From contig NC_134997.1 of assembly GCF_050947335.1 (NCBI RefSeq), forward strand, positions 930,001-994,000: a stretch of DNA of 64,000 bases. Direction: 5' to 3'. Position numbers and translations under genes: made by a program. The notes beneath the pieces are model-generated. The model searched no databases and was not told the origin of the DNA. It saw only the letters and a program-made list of their open reading frames with translations. Positions within the stretch are counted from its first letter, which is position 1. Each line of letters opens with the position of its first letter. This DNA comes from Megachile rotundata. Lineage: Eukaryota > Arthropoda > Insecta > Hymenoptera > Megachilidae. Positions 30,421 to 44,738 of the stretch are shown here, one piece after another.

Positions 30421-31608
30421 TCGCACTATCACGATCGCACAATCACGATCACACAATCACGATCACACAATCACGATCACACAATCACAATCACACAGTC
30501 ACACAATCACAATCACAATCACAATCACAATCACACAATCACAGTCACGATCACACAATCACACAATCACAATCCCACAATCACAATCACACAATCACAG
30601 TCACACAATCACAATCTCACAATCGCACAGTCACAATCCCACAATCACGATCACACAATCACTACCACACAGTCACAATCACACAATCGCAATCACAATC
30701 CCACAATCACAATCACACAATCACATTCACACAATCACAATCACACAACCACAACCACACAATCCCATAGTCACAATCCCACAATCACGATCACACAATC
30801 ATGACCACACAGTCACGATCACACAATCGCAATCACACAATCACAATCACACAACTACAATCACACAATCACAACCACACAATCACAATCACACAATCAC
30901 AATCACACAATCACGATCACACAATCACGATCACACAATCACCATCACACAATCACGATCACAAAATCACGACCACAATCACGATCACACAATCACGATC
31001 AAAGAATCCTAATCACACAATCAGGATCACACAATCAGGATCACATAATCACGGTCACACAATCACGGTCACACAATCACGATCACACAATCACGATCAC
31101 ACAATCACACAATCACAATCACAATCACAATCACACAATCACAATCACACAATCGCAATCACACAATCACACAATCACAGTCACACAATCGCAATCACAC
31201 AATCGCAATCACACAATCGCAATCACACAATCGCAATCACACAATCGCAATCACACAATCGCAATCACACAATCGCAATCACACAATCGCAATCACACAA
31301 TCGCAATCACGATCGCACTATCACGATCGCACAATCACGATCACACAATCACGATCACACAATCACGATCACACAATCACAATCACACAGTCACACAATC
31401 ACAATCACAATCACAATCACACAATCACAGTCACGATCACACAATCACACAATCACAATCCCACAATCACAATCACACAATCACAGTCACACAATCACAA
31501 TCTCACAATCGCACAGTCACAATCCCACAATCACGATCACACAATCACGACCACACAGTCACAATCACACAATCGCAATCACAATCCCACAATCACAATC
31601 ACACAATC
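30421..31608. repeat. A1 unit (anchor 31006), last of family A
   Basis: CACTACCAC near 30,660, CATGACC with ATG at 30801 and CAACTACAATC. The unit is normal through CACAATCGCACAGTC and CGCAATCACAATCCC (31,574), but where relatives continue with CACATTC the text switches at about 31,608 to an alpha array. Confidence 0.85.
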
Positions 31609-31965
31609 GCAATCACACAATCACACAATCACAGTCACACAATCGCAATCACACAATCGCAATCACACAATCGCAATCACACAATCGCAATCACACAATC
31701 GCAATCACACAATCGCAATCACACAATCGCAATCACACAATCGCAATCACACAATCGCAATCACACAATCGCAATCACACAATCGCAATCACACAATCGC
31801 AATCACACAATCGCAATCACACAATCGCAATCACACAATCGCAATCACACAATCGCAATCACACAATCGCAATCACATAATCGCAATCACACAATCGCAA
31901 TCACACAATCGCAATCACACAATCGCAATCTCACAATCGCAATCACACAATCGCAATCACACAAT
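31609..31965. repeat. Long alpha array at the A/B junction
   Basis: About 23 to 25 alpha units, entered through a short ACACAATCACAGTC patch. One unit has CATAATCGC near 31,875, a variant otherwise seen only in family B alpha runs (near 51,755, 60,203, 63,112). It ends with CTCACAATCGC and AATCAAACAATC. Confidence 0.85.
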
Positions 31966-32340
31966 CAAACAATCACACAATCAAACAATCCCACAATCAC
32001 GATCGCACAATCACGATCGCACAATCACGATCGCACAATCACGATCGCACAATCACGATCGCACAACCACGATCGCACAATCACGATCGCACAATCACGA
32101 TCGCACAATCACGATCGCACAATCACGATCACACAATCACGATCACACAATCACGAACACACAACCACAACCACACAATCACACAGTCACAATCCCACAA
32201 TCACGATCACACAATCACGACCACACAGTCACAATCACACAATCGCAATCACAATCCCACAATCACAATCACACAATCACAGTCAGACAATCACAATCAC
32301 ACAACCACAACCACACAATCACACAGTCACAATCCCACAA
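31966..32340. repeat. Gamma junction module, copy 3 (shortened)
   Basis: Nine gamma units with CGATCG at 32000 to 32112 and CAACCACG in the sixth, matching copies 1 and 2. After CACGAACACAC it lacks the GCACGCAAACACGCAACC patch and goes straight to CAACCACAACC, a loss of about 18 bp. Confidence 0.85.
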
Positions 32341-32606
32341 TCACGATCGCACAATCACCAGCGCACAATCACGATCGCACAACCACGATCGCACAATCAC
32401 GATCGCACAATCACGATCGCACAATCACGATCGCACAATCACGATCGCACAACCACGATCGCACAATCACGATCGCACAATCACGATCGCACAATCACGA
32501 TCGCACAATCTCGATCGCACACTCACGATCGCACACTCACGATCGCACAGTCACGATCGCACAGTCACGATCGCACAATCACGATCGCAACAATCACGAT
32601 CGCACA
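32341..32606. repeat. Diverged gamma array, 19 units
   Basis: CGATCG recurs every 14 bp from 32344 to 32582 and then after 15 bp at 32597, because of one extra A in GCAACAATC. Internal variants include CACCAGCGC, TCTCGATCG, two ACTCACG and two CAGTCACG. The density of private changes is the highest of any gamma array here. Confidence 0.85.
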
Positions 32607-33130
32607 ATCACGATCCCACAATCACGATCACACAATCACCATCACACAATCACGATCACAAAATCACGATCACAATCACGATCACACAATCACGATTACA
32701 CATTCACGATTACACAATCACGATCACAGAATCCTAATCACACAATCAGGATCACACAATCAGGATCGCACAATCACGATCACATAATCACGGTCACACA
32801 ATCACGGTCACACAATCACGATCACACAATCACGATCACACAATCACACAATCACAATCACAATCGCAATCACATAATCACAATCACACAATCACAATCA
32901 CACAATCACGATTACACAATCACGATCACAGAATCCTAATCACACAATCAGGATCGCACAATCACGATCACACAATCACGGTCACACAATCACGATCACA
33001 ATCACAATCACAATCACATAATCACAATCACACAATCACAATCACACAATCACGATCACACAATCACGATCACACAATCACGATCACACAATCACGATCA
33101 CACAATCACGATCAAACAATCACGATCAAA
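32607..33130. repeat. Two B-type anchors 202 bp apart (32731, 32933)
   Basis: Both are entered through GATTACAC and spelled CACAGAATCC. GGATCGCAC follows the second directly; after the first it comes one GGATCACAC unit later. GATTACACATTC near 32,695 is private. Beta units and two GATCAAAC variants lead into the next gamma array. The spacing and GGATCGCAC link this block to the B-type insert at 25.64-26.25 kb, where the two anchors are 194 bp apart. Confidence 0.8.
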
Positions 33131-33494
33131 CAATCACGATCGCACAATCACGATCGCACAATCACGATCGCACAATCACGATCGCACAATCACGATCGCA
33201 CAATCACGATCGCACAATCACGATCGCACAATCACGATCGCACAATCACGATCGCACAATCACGATCGCACAATCACGATCGCACTATCACGATCGCACT
33301 ATCACGATCGCACAATCACGATCGTACAGTCACGATCGCACAATCACGATCGCACAATCACGATCGCACAATCACGATCGCACAATCACGATCGCACAAT
33401 CACGATCGCACAATCACGATCGCACAATCACGATCGCACAATCACGATCGCACAATCACGATCGCACAATCACGATCGCACAACCACGATCGCA
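33131..33494. repeat. Longest gamma array, 26 units
   Basis: CGATCG every 14 bp from 33137 to 33487 without register loss. Variants are two adjacent GCACTATC, one GATCGTACAGTC near 33,319 and one CAACCACG near the end. Each unit holds two CpG sites and a 6-bp palindrome. Confidence 0.9.
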
Positions 33495-33954
33495 CAATCA
33501 CGATCACACAATCACGATCACACAATCACACAGTCACAATCCCGCAATCACGATCACACAATCACGACCACACAGTCACGATCACACAATCGCAATCACA
33601 CAACCACAATCACACAACCACAATCACACAATCACAACCACACAATCACAATCACACAATCACAATCACACAATCACAATCACACAATCACAATCACACA
33701 ATCACGATCACACAATCACGATCACAAAATCACCATCACACAATCACGATCACAAAATCACGATCACAATCACGATCACACAATCACGATTACACAATCA
33801 CGATCACAGAATCCTAATCACACAATCAGGATCACACAATCACGATCACATAATCACGGTCACACAATCACGGTCACACAATCACGATCACACAATCACG
33901 ATCACACAATCACACAATCACAATCACAATCACAATCACATAATCACAGTCACT
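33495..33954. repeat. Incomplete B unit ahead of the first CAATTG landmark
   Basis: Contains CCCGCAATC near 33,541, three CAACCACAATC-type units, epsilon units, CACAAAATCACCATC, GATTACAC and a B2 anchor near 33811. It continues into TAATCACGGTC and a hexamer tract. The entry to the landmark reads TAATCACAGTCACTC, where other copies have TAATCACAATCACTC or CATTCACTC. Confidence 0.8.
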
Positions 33955-35730
33955 CAATTGCGATCGCACAATCGCGATCGCACAATCACACAGTCACAAT
34001 CCCACAATCACGATCACACAATCACGACCACACAGTCACAATCACACAATCGCAATCACAATCACACAATCACAGTCACACTATCACAATCGCACAGTCA
34101 CACAATCACAATCACAATCACAATCACAATCACAATCACAATCACAATCACAGTCACAATCACAATCACAATCACAATCACAAAATCACAGTCACGATCA
34201 CACAATCACAATCCCACAATCACAATCACACAATCACAGTCACACAATCACAATCACACAATCGCACAGTCACAATCCCACAATCACGATCACCCAATCA
34301 CGATCACCCAATCACGATCACCCAATCACGATCACCCAATCACGATCACCCAATCACGATCACACAATCACGATCACACAATCACGATCACACAATCACG
34401 ATCACACAATCACACAGTCACAATCCCACAATCACGATCACACAATCATGACCACACAGTCACAATCACACAATCGCAACCACAATCCCACAATCACAAT
34501 CACACAATCACATTCACACAATCACAATCACACAACCACAACCACACAATCCCACAGTCACAATCCCACAATCACGATCACCCAATCACGATCACCCAAT
34601 CAAGATCACCCAATCACGATCACCAAATCACGATCACCCAATCACGATCACCCAATCACGATCACCCAATCACGATCACCAAATCACGATCACCCAATCA
34701 CGGTCACCCGATCACGATCACACGATCACAATCACACGATCACAATCACACAATCACAATCACACAATCACAATCACACAATCACAATCACACAATCACA
34801 ATCACACAATCACAATCACACAATCACAATCACACAATCACAATCACACAATCACAATCACACAATCACAATCACACAATCACAATCACACAATCACAAT
34901 CACACAATCACAATCACACAATCACAATCACACAATCACAATCACACAATCACAATCACACAATCAAACAATCGCAATCAAACAATCGCAATCACACAAT
35001 CGCAATCACACAATCGCAATCACACAATCGCAATCACACAAACGCAATCACACAATCGCAATCACACAATCAAACAATCACACAATCACGATCGCACAAT
35101 CACGATCGCACAATCACGATCGCACAATCACGATCGTACAATCACGATCGCACAATCACGATCGCACAATCACGATCGCACAATCACGATCGCACAATCA
35201 CGATCGCACAATCACGATCACACAATCACGATTGCACAATCACGATCACAGAATCCTAATCACACAATCAGGATCGCACAATCACGATCACACAATCACG
35301 GTCACACAATCACGATCACACAATCGCGATCACACAATCACGATCACACAATCACGACCACACAGTCACGATCACACAATCGCAATCACACAACCACAAT
35401 CACACAACCACAATCACACAATCACAACCACACAATCACAATCACACAATCACAATCACACAATCACAATCACACAATCACGATCACACAATCACGATCA
35501 CAAAATCACCATCACACAATCACGATCACAAAATCACGATCACAATCACGATCACACAATCACGATTACACAATCACGATCACAGAATCCTAATCACACA
35601 ATCAGGATCACACAATCACGATCACATAATCACGGTCACACAATCACGGTCACACAATCACGATCACACAATCACGATCACACAATCACACAATCACAAT
35701 CACAATCACAATCACATAATCACAATCACT
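33955..35730. repeat. B unit 1 (1,776 bp)
   Basis: Hexamer tract n=8. It lacks the CAACCACAACC-to-CACGGTC segment present before the hexamers in other units. It then has delta runs, CATGACC (ATG 34448), CACCCGATC, about 16 epsilon units, short alpha with CAAACGC, gamma x9 (CGATCG 35089-35201, one with GATCGTAC), and anchors B1 35253 and B2 35587. Confidence 0.85.
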
Positions 35731-37768
35731 CAATTGCGATCGCACAATCGCGATCGCACAATCACACAGTCACAATCCCACAATCACGATCACACAATCA
35801 CGACCACACAGTCACAATCACACAATCGCAATCACAATCACACAATCACAGTCACACTATCACAATCGCACAACCACAACCACACAATCCCACAGTCACA
35901 ATCCCACAATCACGGTCACACAATCACAGTCACACAATCACAATCACACAGTCACACAATCACAATCACAATCACAATCACAATCACAATCACAATCACA
36001 GTCACAATCACAATCACAATCACAATCACAAAATCACAGTCACGATCACACAATCACAATCCCACAATCACAATCACACAATCACAGTCACACAATCACA
36101 ATCACACAATCGCACAGTCACAATCCCACAATCACGATCACCCAATCACGATCACCCAATCACGATCACCCAATCACGATCACCCAATCACGATCACCCA
36201 ATCACGATCACACAATCACGATCACACAATCACGATCACACAATCACACAGTCACAATCCCACAATCACGATCACACAATCATGACCACACAGTCACAAT
36301 CACACAATCGCAACCACAATCCCACAATCACAATCACACAATCACATTCACACAATCACAATCACACAACCACAACCACACAATCCCACAGTCACAATCC
36401 CACAATCACGATCACCCAATCACGATCACCCAATCACGATCACCAAATCACGATCACCCAATCACGATCACCCAATCACGGTCACCCGATCACGATCACA
36501 CGATCACAATCACACGATCACAATCACACAATCACAATCACACAATCACAATCACACAATCACAATCACACAATCACAATCACACAATCACAATCACACA
36601 ATCACAATCACACAATCACAATCACACAATCACAATCACACAATCACAATCACACAATCACAATCACACAATCACAATCACACAATCACAATCACACAAT
36701 CAAACAATCGCAATCAAACAATCGCAATCACACAATCGCAATCACACAATCGCAATCACACAATCGCAATCACACAAACGCAATCACACAATCGCAATCA
36801 CACAATCAAACAATCACACAATCACGATCGCACAATCACGATCGCACAATCACGATCGCACAATCACGATCGCACAATCACGATCGCACAATCACGATCG
36901 CACAATCACGATCGCACAATCACGATCGCACAATCACGATCGCACAATCACGATCGCACAATCACGATCACACAATCACGATCACACAATCACGATCACA
37001 CAATCACACAGTCACAATCCCACAATCACGATCACACAATCATGACCACACAGTCACAATCACACAATCGCAACCACAATCCCACAATCACAATCACACA
37101 ATCACATTCACACAATCACAATCACACAACCACAACCACACAATCCCACAGTCACAATCCCACAATCACGATCACCCAATCACGATCACCCAATCACGAT
37201 CACCCAATCACGATCACCCAATCACGATCACCCAATCACGATCACCAAATCACGATCACCCAATCACGATTGCACAATCACGATCACAGAATCCTAATCA
37301 CACAATCAGGATCGCACAATCACGATCACACAATCACGGTCACACAATCACGATCACACAATCGCGATCACACAATCACGATCACACAATCACGACCACA
37401 CAGTCACGATCACACAATCGCAATCACACAACCACAATCACACAACCACAATCACACAATCACAACCACACAATCACAATCACACAATCACAATCACACA
37501 ATCACAATCACACAATCACGATCACACAATCACGATCACAAAATCACCATCACACAATCACGATCACAAAATCACGATCACAATCACGATCACACAATCA
37601 CGATTACACAATCACGATCACAGAATCCTAATCACACAATCAGGATCACACAATCACGATCACATAATCACGGTCACACAATCACGGTCACACAATCACG
37701 ATCACACAATCACGATCACACAATCACACAATCACAATCACAATCACAATCACATAATCACAATCACT
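35731..37768. repeat. B unit 2, long class (2,038 bp)
   Basis: Hexamer n=7. Two CATGACC modules (ATG 36282 and 37042) flank epsilon, alpha and gamma x10 (CGATCG 36825-36951). CACCCGATC is near 36,485, as in unit 1. Anchors B1 37291 and B2 37625 are 334 bp apart, the same as in unit 1. Confidence 0.85.
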
Positions 37769-38698
37769 CAATTGCGATCGCACAATCGCGATCGCACAAT
37801 CACACAGTCACAATCCCACAATCACGATCACACAATCACGACCACACAGTCACAATCACACAATCGCAATCACAATCACACAATCACAGTCACACTATCA
37901 CAATCGCACAACCACAACCACACAATCCCACAGTCACAATCCCACAATCACGGTCACACAATCACAGTCACACAATCACAATCACACAGTCACACAATCA
38001 CAATCACAATCACAATCACAATCACAATCACAATCACAGTCACAATCACAATCACAATCACAATCACAAAATCACAGTCACGATCACACAATCACAATCC
38101 CACAATCACAATCACACAATCACAGTCACACAATCACAATCACACAATCGCACAGTCACAATCCCACAATCACGATCACCCAATCACGATCACCCAATCA
38201 CGATCACCCAATCACGATCACCCAATCACGATCACCCAATCACGATCACACAATCACGATCGCACAATCACGATCACACAATCACGATCACACAATCACA
38301 CAGTCACAATCCCACAATCACGATCGCACAATCATGACCACACAGTCACAATCACACAATCGCAACCACAATCCCACAATCACAATCACACAATCACATT
38401 CACACAATCACAATCACACAACCACAACCACACAATCCCACAGTCACAATCCCACAATCACGATCACCCAATCACGATCACCCAATCACGATCACCCAAT
38501 CACGATCACCCAATCACGATCACCAAATCACGATCACCCAATCACGATTGCACAATCACGATCACAGAATCCTAATCACACAATCAGGATCGCACAATCA
38601 CGATCACACAATCACGGTCACACAATCACGATCACACAATCACGATCACACAATCACATAATCACAATCACAATCACAATCACATAATCACATTCACT
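37769..38698. repeat. B unit 3, short class (930 bp)
   Basis: Hexamer n=7, one CATGACC (38334), delta run and B1 anchor 38569. It passes directly to a hexamer tract and CATTCACTCAATTG. Epsilon, alpha and gamma arrays are missing. CGATCGCAC replaces CGATCACAC twice (near 38,258 and 38,324). Confidence 0.85.
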
Positions 38699-40078
38699 CA
38701 ATTGCGATCGCACAATCGCGATCGCACAATCACACAGTCACAATCCCACAATCACGATCACACAATCACGACCACACAGTCACAATCACACAATCGCAAT
38801 CACAATCACACAATCACAGTCACACTATCACAATCGCACAACCACAACCACACAATCCCACAGTCACAATCCCACAATCACGGTCACACAATCACAGTCA
38901 CACAATCACAATCACACAGTCACACAATCACAATCACAATCACAATCACAATCACAATCACAATCACAATCACAGTCACAATCACAATCACAATCACAAT
39001 CACAAAATCACAGTCACGATCACACAATCACAATCCCACAATCACAATCACACAATCACAGTCACACAATCACAATCACACAATCGCACAGTCACAATCC
39101 CACAATCACGATCACCCAATCACGATCACCCAATCACGATCACCCAATCACGATCACCCAATCACGATCACCCAATCACGATCACCCAATCACGATCACA
39201 CAATCACGATCACACAATCACGATCACACAATCACGATCACACAATCACACAGTCACAATCCCACGATCACGATCACACAATCATGACCACACAGTCACA
39301 ATCACAGAATCGCAACCACAAACCCACAATCACAATCACACAATCACATTCACACAATCACAATCACACAACCACAACCACACAATCCCACAGTCACAAT
39401 CCCACAATCACGATCACCCAATCACGATCACCCAATCACGATCACCCAATCACGATCACCCAATCACGATCACCCAATCAGGATCACCCAATCACGATCA
39501 CCAAATCACGATCACCCAATCACGATCACCCAATCACGGTCACCCAATCACGATCACACGATCACAATCACACGATCACAATCACACAATCACAATCACA
39601 CAATCACAATCACACAATCACAATCACACAATCACAATCACACAATCACAATCACACAATCACAATCACACAATCACAATCACACAATCACAATCACACA
39701 ATCACAATCACACAATCAAACAATCGCAATCAAACAATCGCAATCGCACAATCGCAATCACACAATCGCAATCACACAATCGCAATCACACAAACGCAAT
39801 CACACAATCGATATCACACAATCGCAATCACACAATCGCAATCACACAATCGCAATCACACAATCGCAATCACACAATCAAACAATCACACAATCACGAT
39901 CACACAATCACGATTACACAATCACGATCACAGAATCCTAATCACACAATCAGGATCACACAATCACGATCACATAATCACGGTCACACAATCACGGTCA
40001 CACAATCACGATCACACAATCACGATCACACAATCACACAATCACAATCACAATCACAATCACATAATCACAATCACT
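38699..40078. repeat. B unit 4, medium class (1,380 bp)
   Basis: Hexamer n=8. CCCACGATCACG near 39,262, CAAACCCAC near 39,318 and CGATATC at 39809 are variants found again only in unit 7. A B2 anchor is at 39935. There is no gamma array. Confidence 0.85.
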
Positions 40079-42417
40079 CAATTGCGATCGCACAATCGCG
40101 ATCACACAATCACACAGTCACAATCCCACAATCACGATCACACAATCACGACCACACAGTCACAATCACACAATCGCAATCACAATCACACAATCACAGT
40201 CACACTATCACAATCGCACAACCACAACCACACAATCCCACAGTCACAATCCCACAATCACGGTCACACAATCACAGTCACACAATCACAATCACACAGT
40301 CACACAATCACAATCACAATCACAATCACAATCACAATCACAGTCACAACCACAATCACAATCACAATCACAAAATCACAGTCACGATCACACAATCACA
40401 ATCCCACAATCACAATCACACAATCACAGTCACACAATCACAATCACACAATCGCACAGTCACAATCCCACAATCACGATCACCCAATCACGATCACCCA
40501 ATCACGATCACCCAATCACGATCACCCAATCACGATCACACAATCACGATCACACAATCACGATCACACAATCACGATCACACAATCACACAGTCACAAT
40601 CCCACAATCACGATCACACAATCATGACCACACAGTCACAATCACACAATCGCAACCACAATCCCACAATCACAATCACACAATCACATTCACACAATCA
40701 CAATCACACAACCACAACCACACAATCCCACAGTCACAATCCCACAATCACGATCACCCAATCACGATCACCCAATCACGATCACCCAATCACGATCACC
40801 CAATCACGATCACCCAATCAGGATCACCCAATCACGATCACCAAATCACGATCACCCAATCACGATCACCCAATCACGGTCACCCAATCACGATCACACG
40901 ATCACAATCACACGATCACAATCACACAATCACAATCACACAATCACAATCACACAATCACAATCACACAATCACAATCACACAATCACAATCACACAAT
41001 CACAATCACACAATCACAATCACACAATCACAATCACACAATCACAATCACACAATCACAATCACACAATCACAATCACACAATCAAACAATCGCAATCA
41101 AACAATCGCAATCACACAATCGCAATCACACAATCGCAATCACACAATCGCAATCACACAAACGCAATCACACAATCGCAATCACACAATCAAACAATCA
41201 CACAATCACGATCGCACAATCACGATCGCACAATCACGATCGCACAATCACGATCGCACAATCACGATCGCACAATCACGATCGCACAATCACGATCGCA
41301 CAATCACGATCGCACAATCACGATCGCACAATCACGATCGCACAATCACGATCGCACAATCACGATCGCACAATCACGATCACACAATCACGATCACACA
41401 ATCACACAGTCACAATCCCACAATCACGATCACACAATCATGACCACACAGTCACAATCACACAATCGCAACCACAATCCCACAATCACAATCACACAAT
41501 CACATTCACACAATCACAATCACACAACCACAACCACACAATCCCACAGTCACAATCCCACAATCACGATCACCCAATCACGATCACCCAATCACGATCA
41601 CCCAATCACGATCACCCAATCACGATCACCCAATCACGATCACCAAATCACGATCACCCAATCACGATTGCACAATCACGATCACAGAATCCTAATCACA
41701 CAATCAGGATCGCACAATCACGATCACACAATCACGGTCACACAATCACGGTCACACAATCACGATCACACAATCACGATCACACAATCACGATCACACA
41801 ATCACACAATCACAATCACAATCACAATCACAATCACATAATCACAATCACACAATCACGATCAAACAATCACGATCACACAATCACGATCACACAATCA
41901 CGATCACACAATCACGATCAAACAATCACGACCACACAATCACGATCACACAATCACGATCACACAATCACGATCACACAATCACGATCACACAATCACG
42001 ACCACACAGTCACGATCACACAATCGCAATCACACAACCACAATCACACAACCACAATCACACAACCACAATCACACAATCACAACCACACAATCACAAT
42101 CACACAATCACAATCACACAATCACAATCACACAATCACAATCACACAATCACGATCACACAATCACGATCACAAAATCACCATCACACAATCACGATCA
42201 CAAGATCACGATCACAAGATCACGATCACAATCACGATCACACAATCACGATTACACAATCACGATCACAGAATCCTAATCACACAATCAGGATCACACA
42301 ATCACGATCACATAATCACGGTCACACAATCACGGTCACACAATCACGATCACACAATCACGATCACACAATCACACAATCACAATCACAATCACAATCA
42401 CATAATCACAATCACTC
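40079..42417. repeat. B unit 5, long class (2,339 bp)
   Basis: The second GCGATCGC of the landmark is changed to GCGATCAC. Hexamer n=6 is followed by CAGTCACAACCAC. Two CATGACC modules (40624, 41440) flank epsilon, alpha and gamma x12 (CGATCG 41209-41363). B1 41689 and B2 42273 are present; CAAGATCACG occurs twice near 42,205-42,220. Confidence 0.85.
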
Positions 42418-43344
42418 AATTGCGATCGCACAATCGCGATCGCACAATCACACAGTCACAATCCCACAATCACGATCACACAATCACGACCACACAGTCA
42501 CAATCACACAATCGCAATCACAATCACACAATCACAGTCACACTATCACAATCGCACAACCACAACCACACAATCCCACAGTCACAATCCCACAATCACG
42601 GTCACACAATCACAGTCACACAATCACAATCACACAGTCACACAATCACAATCACAATCACAATCACAATCACAATCACAATCACAGTCACAATCACAAT
42701 CACAATCACAATCACAAAATCACAGTCACGATCACACAATCACAATCCCACAATCACAATCACACAATCACAGTCACACAATCACAATCACACAATCGCA
42801 CAGTCACAATCCCACAATCACGATCACCCAATCACGATCACCCAATCACGATCACCCAATCACGATCACCCAATCACGATCACCCAATCACGATCACACA
42901 ATCACGATCACACAATCACGATCACACAATCACGATCACACAATCACACAGTCACAATCCCACAATCACGATCACACAATCATGACCACACAGTCACAAT
43001 CACACAATCGCAACCACAATCCCACAATCACAATCACACAATCACATTCACACAATCACAATCACACAACCACAACCACACAATCCCACAGTCACAATCC
43101 CACAATCACGATCACAAAATCACCATCACACAATCACGATCACAAAATCACGATCACAATCACGATCACACAATCACGATTACACAATCACGATCACAGA
43201 ATCCTAATCACACAATCAGGATCACACAATCACGATCACATAATCACGGTCACACAATCACGGTCACACAATCACGATCACACAATCACGATCACACAAT
43301 CACATAATCACAATCACAATCACAATCACATAATCACATTCACT
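42418..43344. repeat. B unit 6, short class (927 bp)
   Basis: Hexamer n=7, CATGACC 42982, then ACAAAATCACCATC and a B2 anchor at 43201. It exits through CATTCACTCAATTG like unit 3. It occupies unit 3's place in the second 4.65-kb copy but carries a B2 in place of a B1 anchor. Confidence 0.85.
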
Positions 43345-44738
43345 CAATTGCGATCGCACAATCGCGATCGCACAATCACACAGTCACAATCCCACAATCA
43401 CGATCACACAATCACGACCACACAGTCACAATCACACAATCGCAATCACAGTCACACAATCACAGTCACACTATCACAATCGCACAACCACAACCACACA
43501 ATCCCACAGTCACAATCCCACAATCACGGTCACACAATCACAGTCACACAATCACAATCACACAGTCACACAATCACAATCACAATCACAATCACAATCA
43601 CAATCACAATCACAATCACAGTCACAATCACAATCACAATCACAATCACAAAATCACAGTCACGATCACACAATCACAATCCCACAATCACAATCACACA
43701 ATCACAGTCACACAATCACAATCACACAATCGCACAGTCACAATCCCACAATCACGATCACCCAATCACGATCACCCAATCACGATCACCCAATCACGAT
43801 CACCCAATCACGATCACCCAATCACGATCACCCAATCACGATCACACAATCACGATCACACAATCACGATCACACAATCACGATCACACAATCACACAGT
43901 CACAATCCCACGATCACGATCACACAATCATGACCACACAGTCACAATCACACAATCGCAACCACAAACCCACAATCACAATCACACAATCACATTCACA
44001 CAATCACAATCACACAACCACAACCACACAATCCCACAGTCACAATCCCACAATCACGATCACCCAATCACGATCACCCAATCACGATCACCCAATCACG
44101 ATCACCCAATCACGATCACCCAATCAGGATCACCCAATCACGATCACCAAATCACGATCACCCAATCACGATCACCCAATCACGGTCACCCAATCACGAT
44201 CACACGATCACAATCACACGATCACAATCACACAATCACAATCACACAATCACAATCACACAATCACAATCACACAATCACAATCACACAATCACAATCA
44301 CACAATCACAATCACACAATCACAATCACACAATCACAATCACACAATCACAATCACACAATCAAACAATCGCAATCAAACAATCGCAATCGCACAATCG
44401 CAATCACACAATCGCAATCACACAATCGCAATCACACAAACGCAATCACACAATCGATATCACACAATCGCAATCACACAATCGCAATCACACAATCGCA
44501 ATCACACAATCGCAATCACACAATCGCAATCACACAATCAAACAATCACACAATCACGATCACACAATCACGATTACACAATCACGATCACAGAATCCTA
44601 ATCACACAATCAGGATCACACAATCACGATCACATAATCACGGTCACACAATCACGGTCACACAATCACGATCACACAATCACGATCACACAATCACACA
44701 ATCACAATCACAATCACAATCACATAATCACAATCACT
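43345..44738. repeat. B unit 7, medium class (1,394 bp)
   Basis: Hexamer n=8. It shares CCCACGATCACG, CAAACCCAC and CGATATC (44455) with unit 4. CATGACC is at 43930 and B2 at 44595. One CAATCACAGTCAC near 43,447 is private. Confidence 0.85.

Larger units (their letters stand above)
1..31608. repeat. HOR family A domain
   Basis: Defined by the anchor AAAGAATCCTAATC (AAGGAATCC in the first copy). ATCC of the anchor starts near 491, 1369, 1871, 4265, 5247, 6151, 6783, 7799, 9005, 9459, 11293, 12191, 12823, 13839, 14484, 15486, 16798, 17716, 18348, 19350, 21102, 22088, 23564, 24442, 27484, 28438, 29342, 29962 and 31006. Twenty copies (type A1) are followed by CAGGATCACATAATCACGG; nine (type A2: 4265, 6783, 12823, 14484, 18348, 21102, 22088, 27484, 29962) by the shortened TAATCGGTC. 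A CCCATAGTC landmark usually lies roughly 240 bp before an A1 anchor. Delta units are essentially absent. Confidence 0.9.
23223..31608. repeat. Segmental duplication I, right copy (about 8.4 kb)
   Basis: Pairs with about 150-8,372. It differs mainly by the B-type block inserted at 25.64-26.25 kb, by lacking the 490-500-bp tandem repeat, and by changed alpha run lengths. Confidence 0.85.
31608..33954. repeat. Junction zone between HOR families A and B
   Basis: At about 31,608 the copy of an A unit stops matching its relatives and runs into a long alpha array. A gamma-rich module, a diverged gamma array, two B-type anchors (32731, 32933), the longest gamma array in the window and a third B-type anchor (33811) follow. 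From 33,955 the regular family B landmarks begin. The zone carries more single-base variants and phase slips than either side. Confidence 0.8.
37769..42417. repeat. 4.65-kb tandem super-repeat, copy 1
   Basis: Units 3-4-5 (930, 1,380, 2,339 bp; hexamer 7-8-6), total 4,649 bp. Shared private marks with copy 2 are CATTCACTCAATTG, CCCACGATCACG, CAAACCCAC, CGATATC, GCGATCAC, CAGTCACAACCAC and CAAGATCACG. Confidence 0.9.

Noticed and set aside
33131..33494. CRISPR array
   Set aside because: Units are contiguous 14-mers with no spacers between them, and there are no cas genes.
33955..33985. Origin of replication or transcription terminator at the palindromic landmark
   Set aside because: The palindromes are only 6-8 bp, without a stem-loop plus T-run or an AT-rich unwinding region; the landmark is copied with the HOR.
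35253..38450. A single perfect 2,038-bp tandem duplication (35253/37291 and 35587/37625 have equal spacing)
   Set aside because: The match holds for about 1.2 kb (35,225-36,410 against 37,263-38,450), but flanks differ: the first copy is entered from a gamma array, the second from a delta run. It is better seen as a recurring module than as a simple tandem pair.
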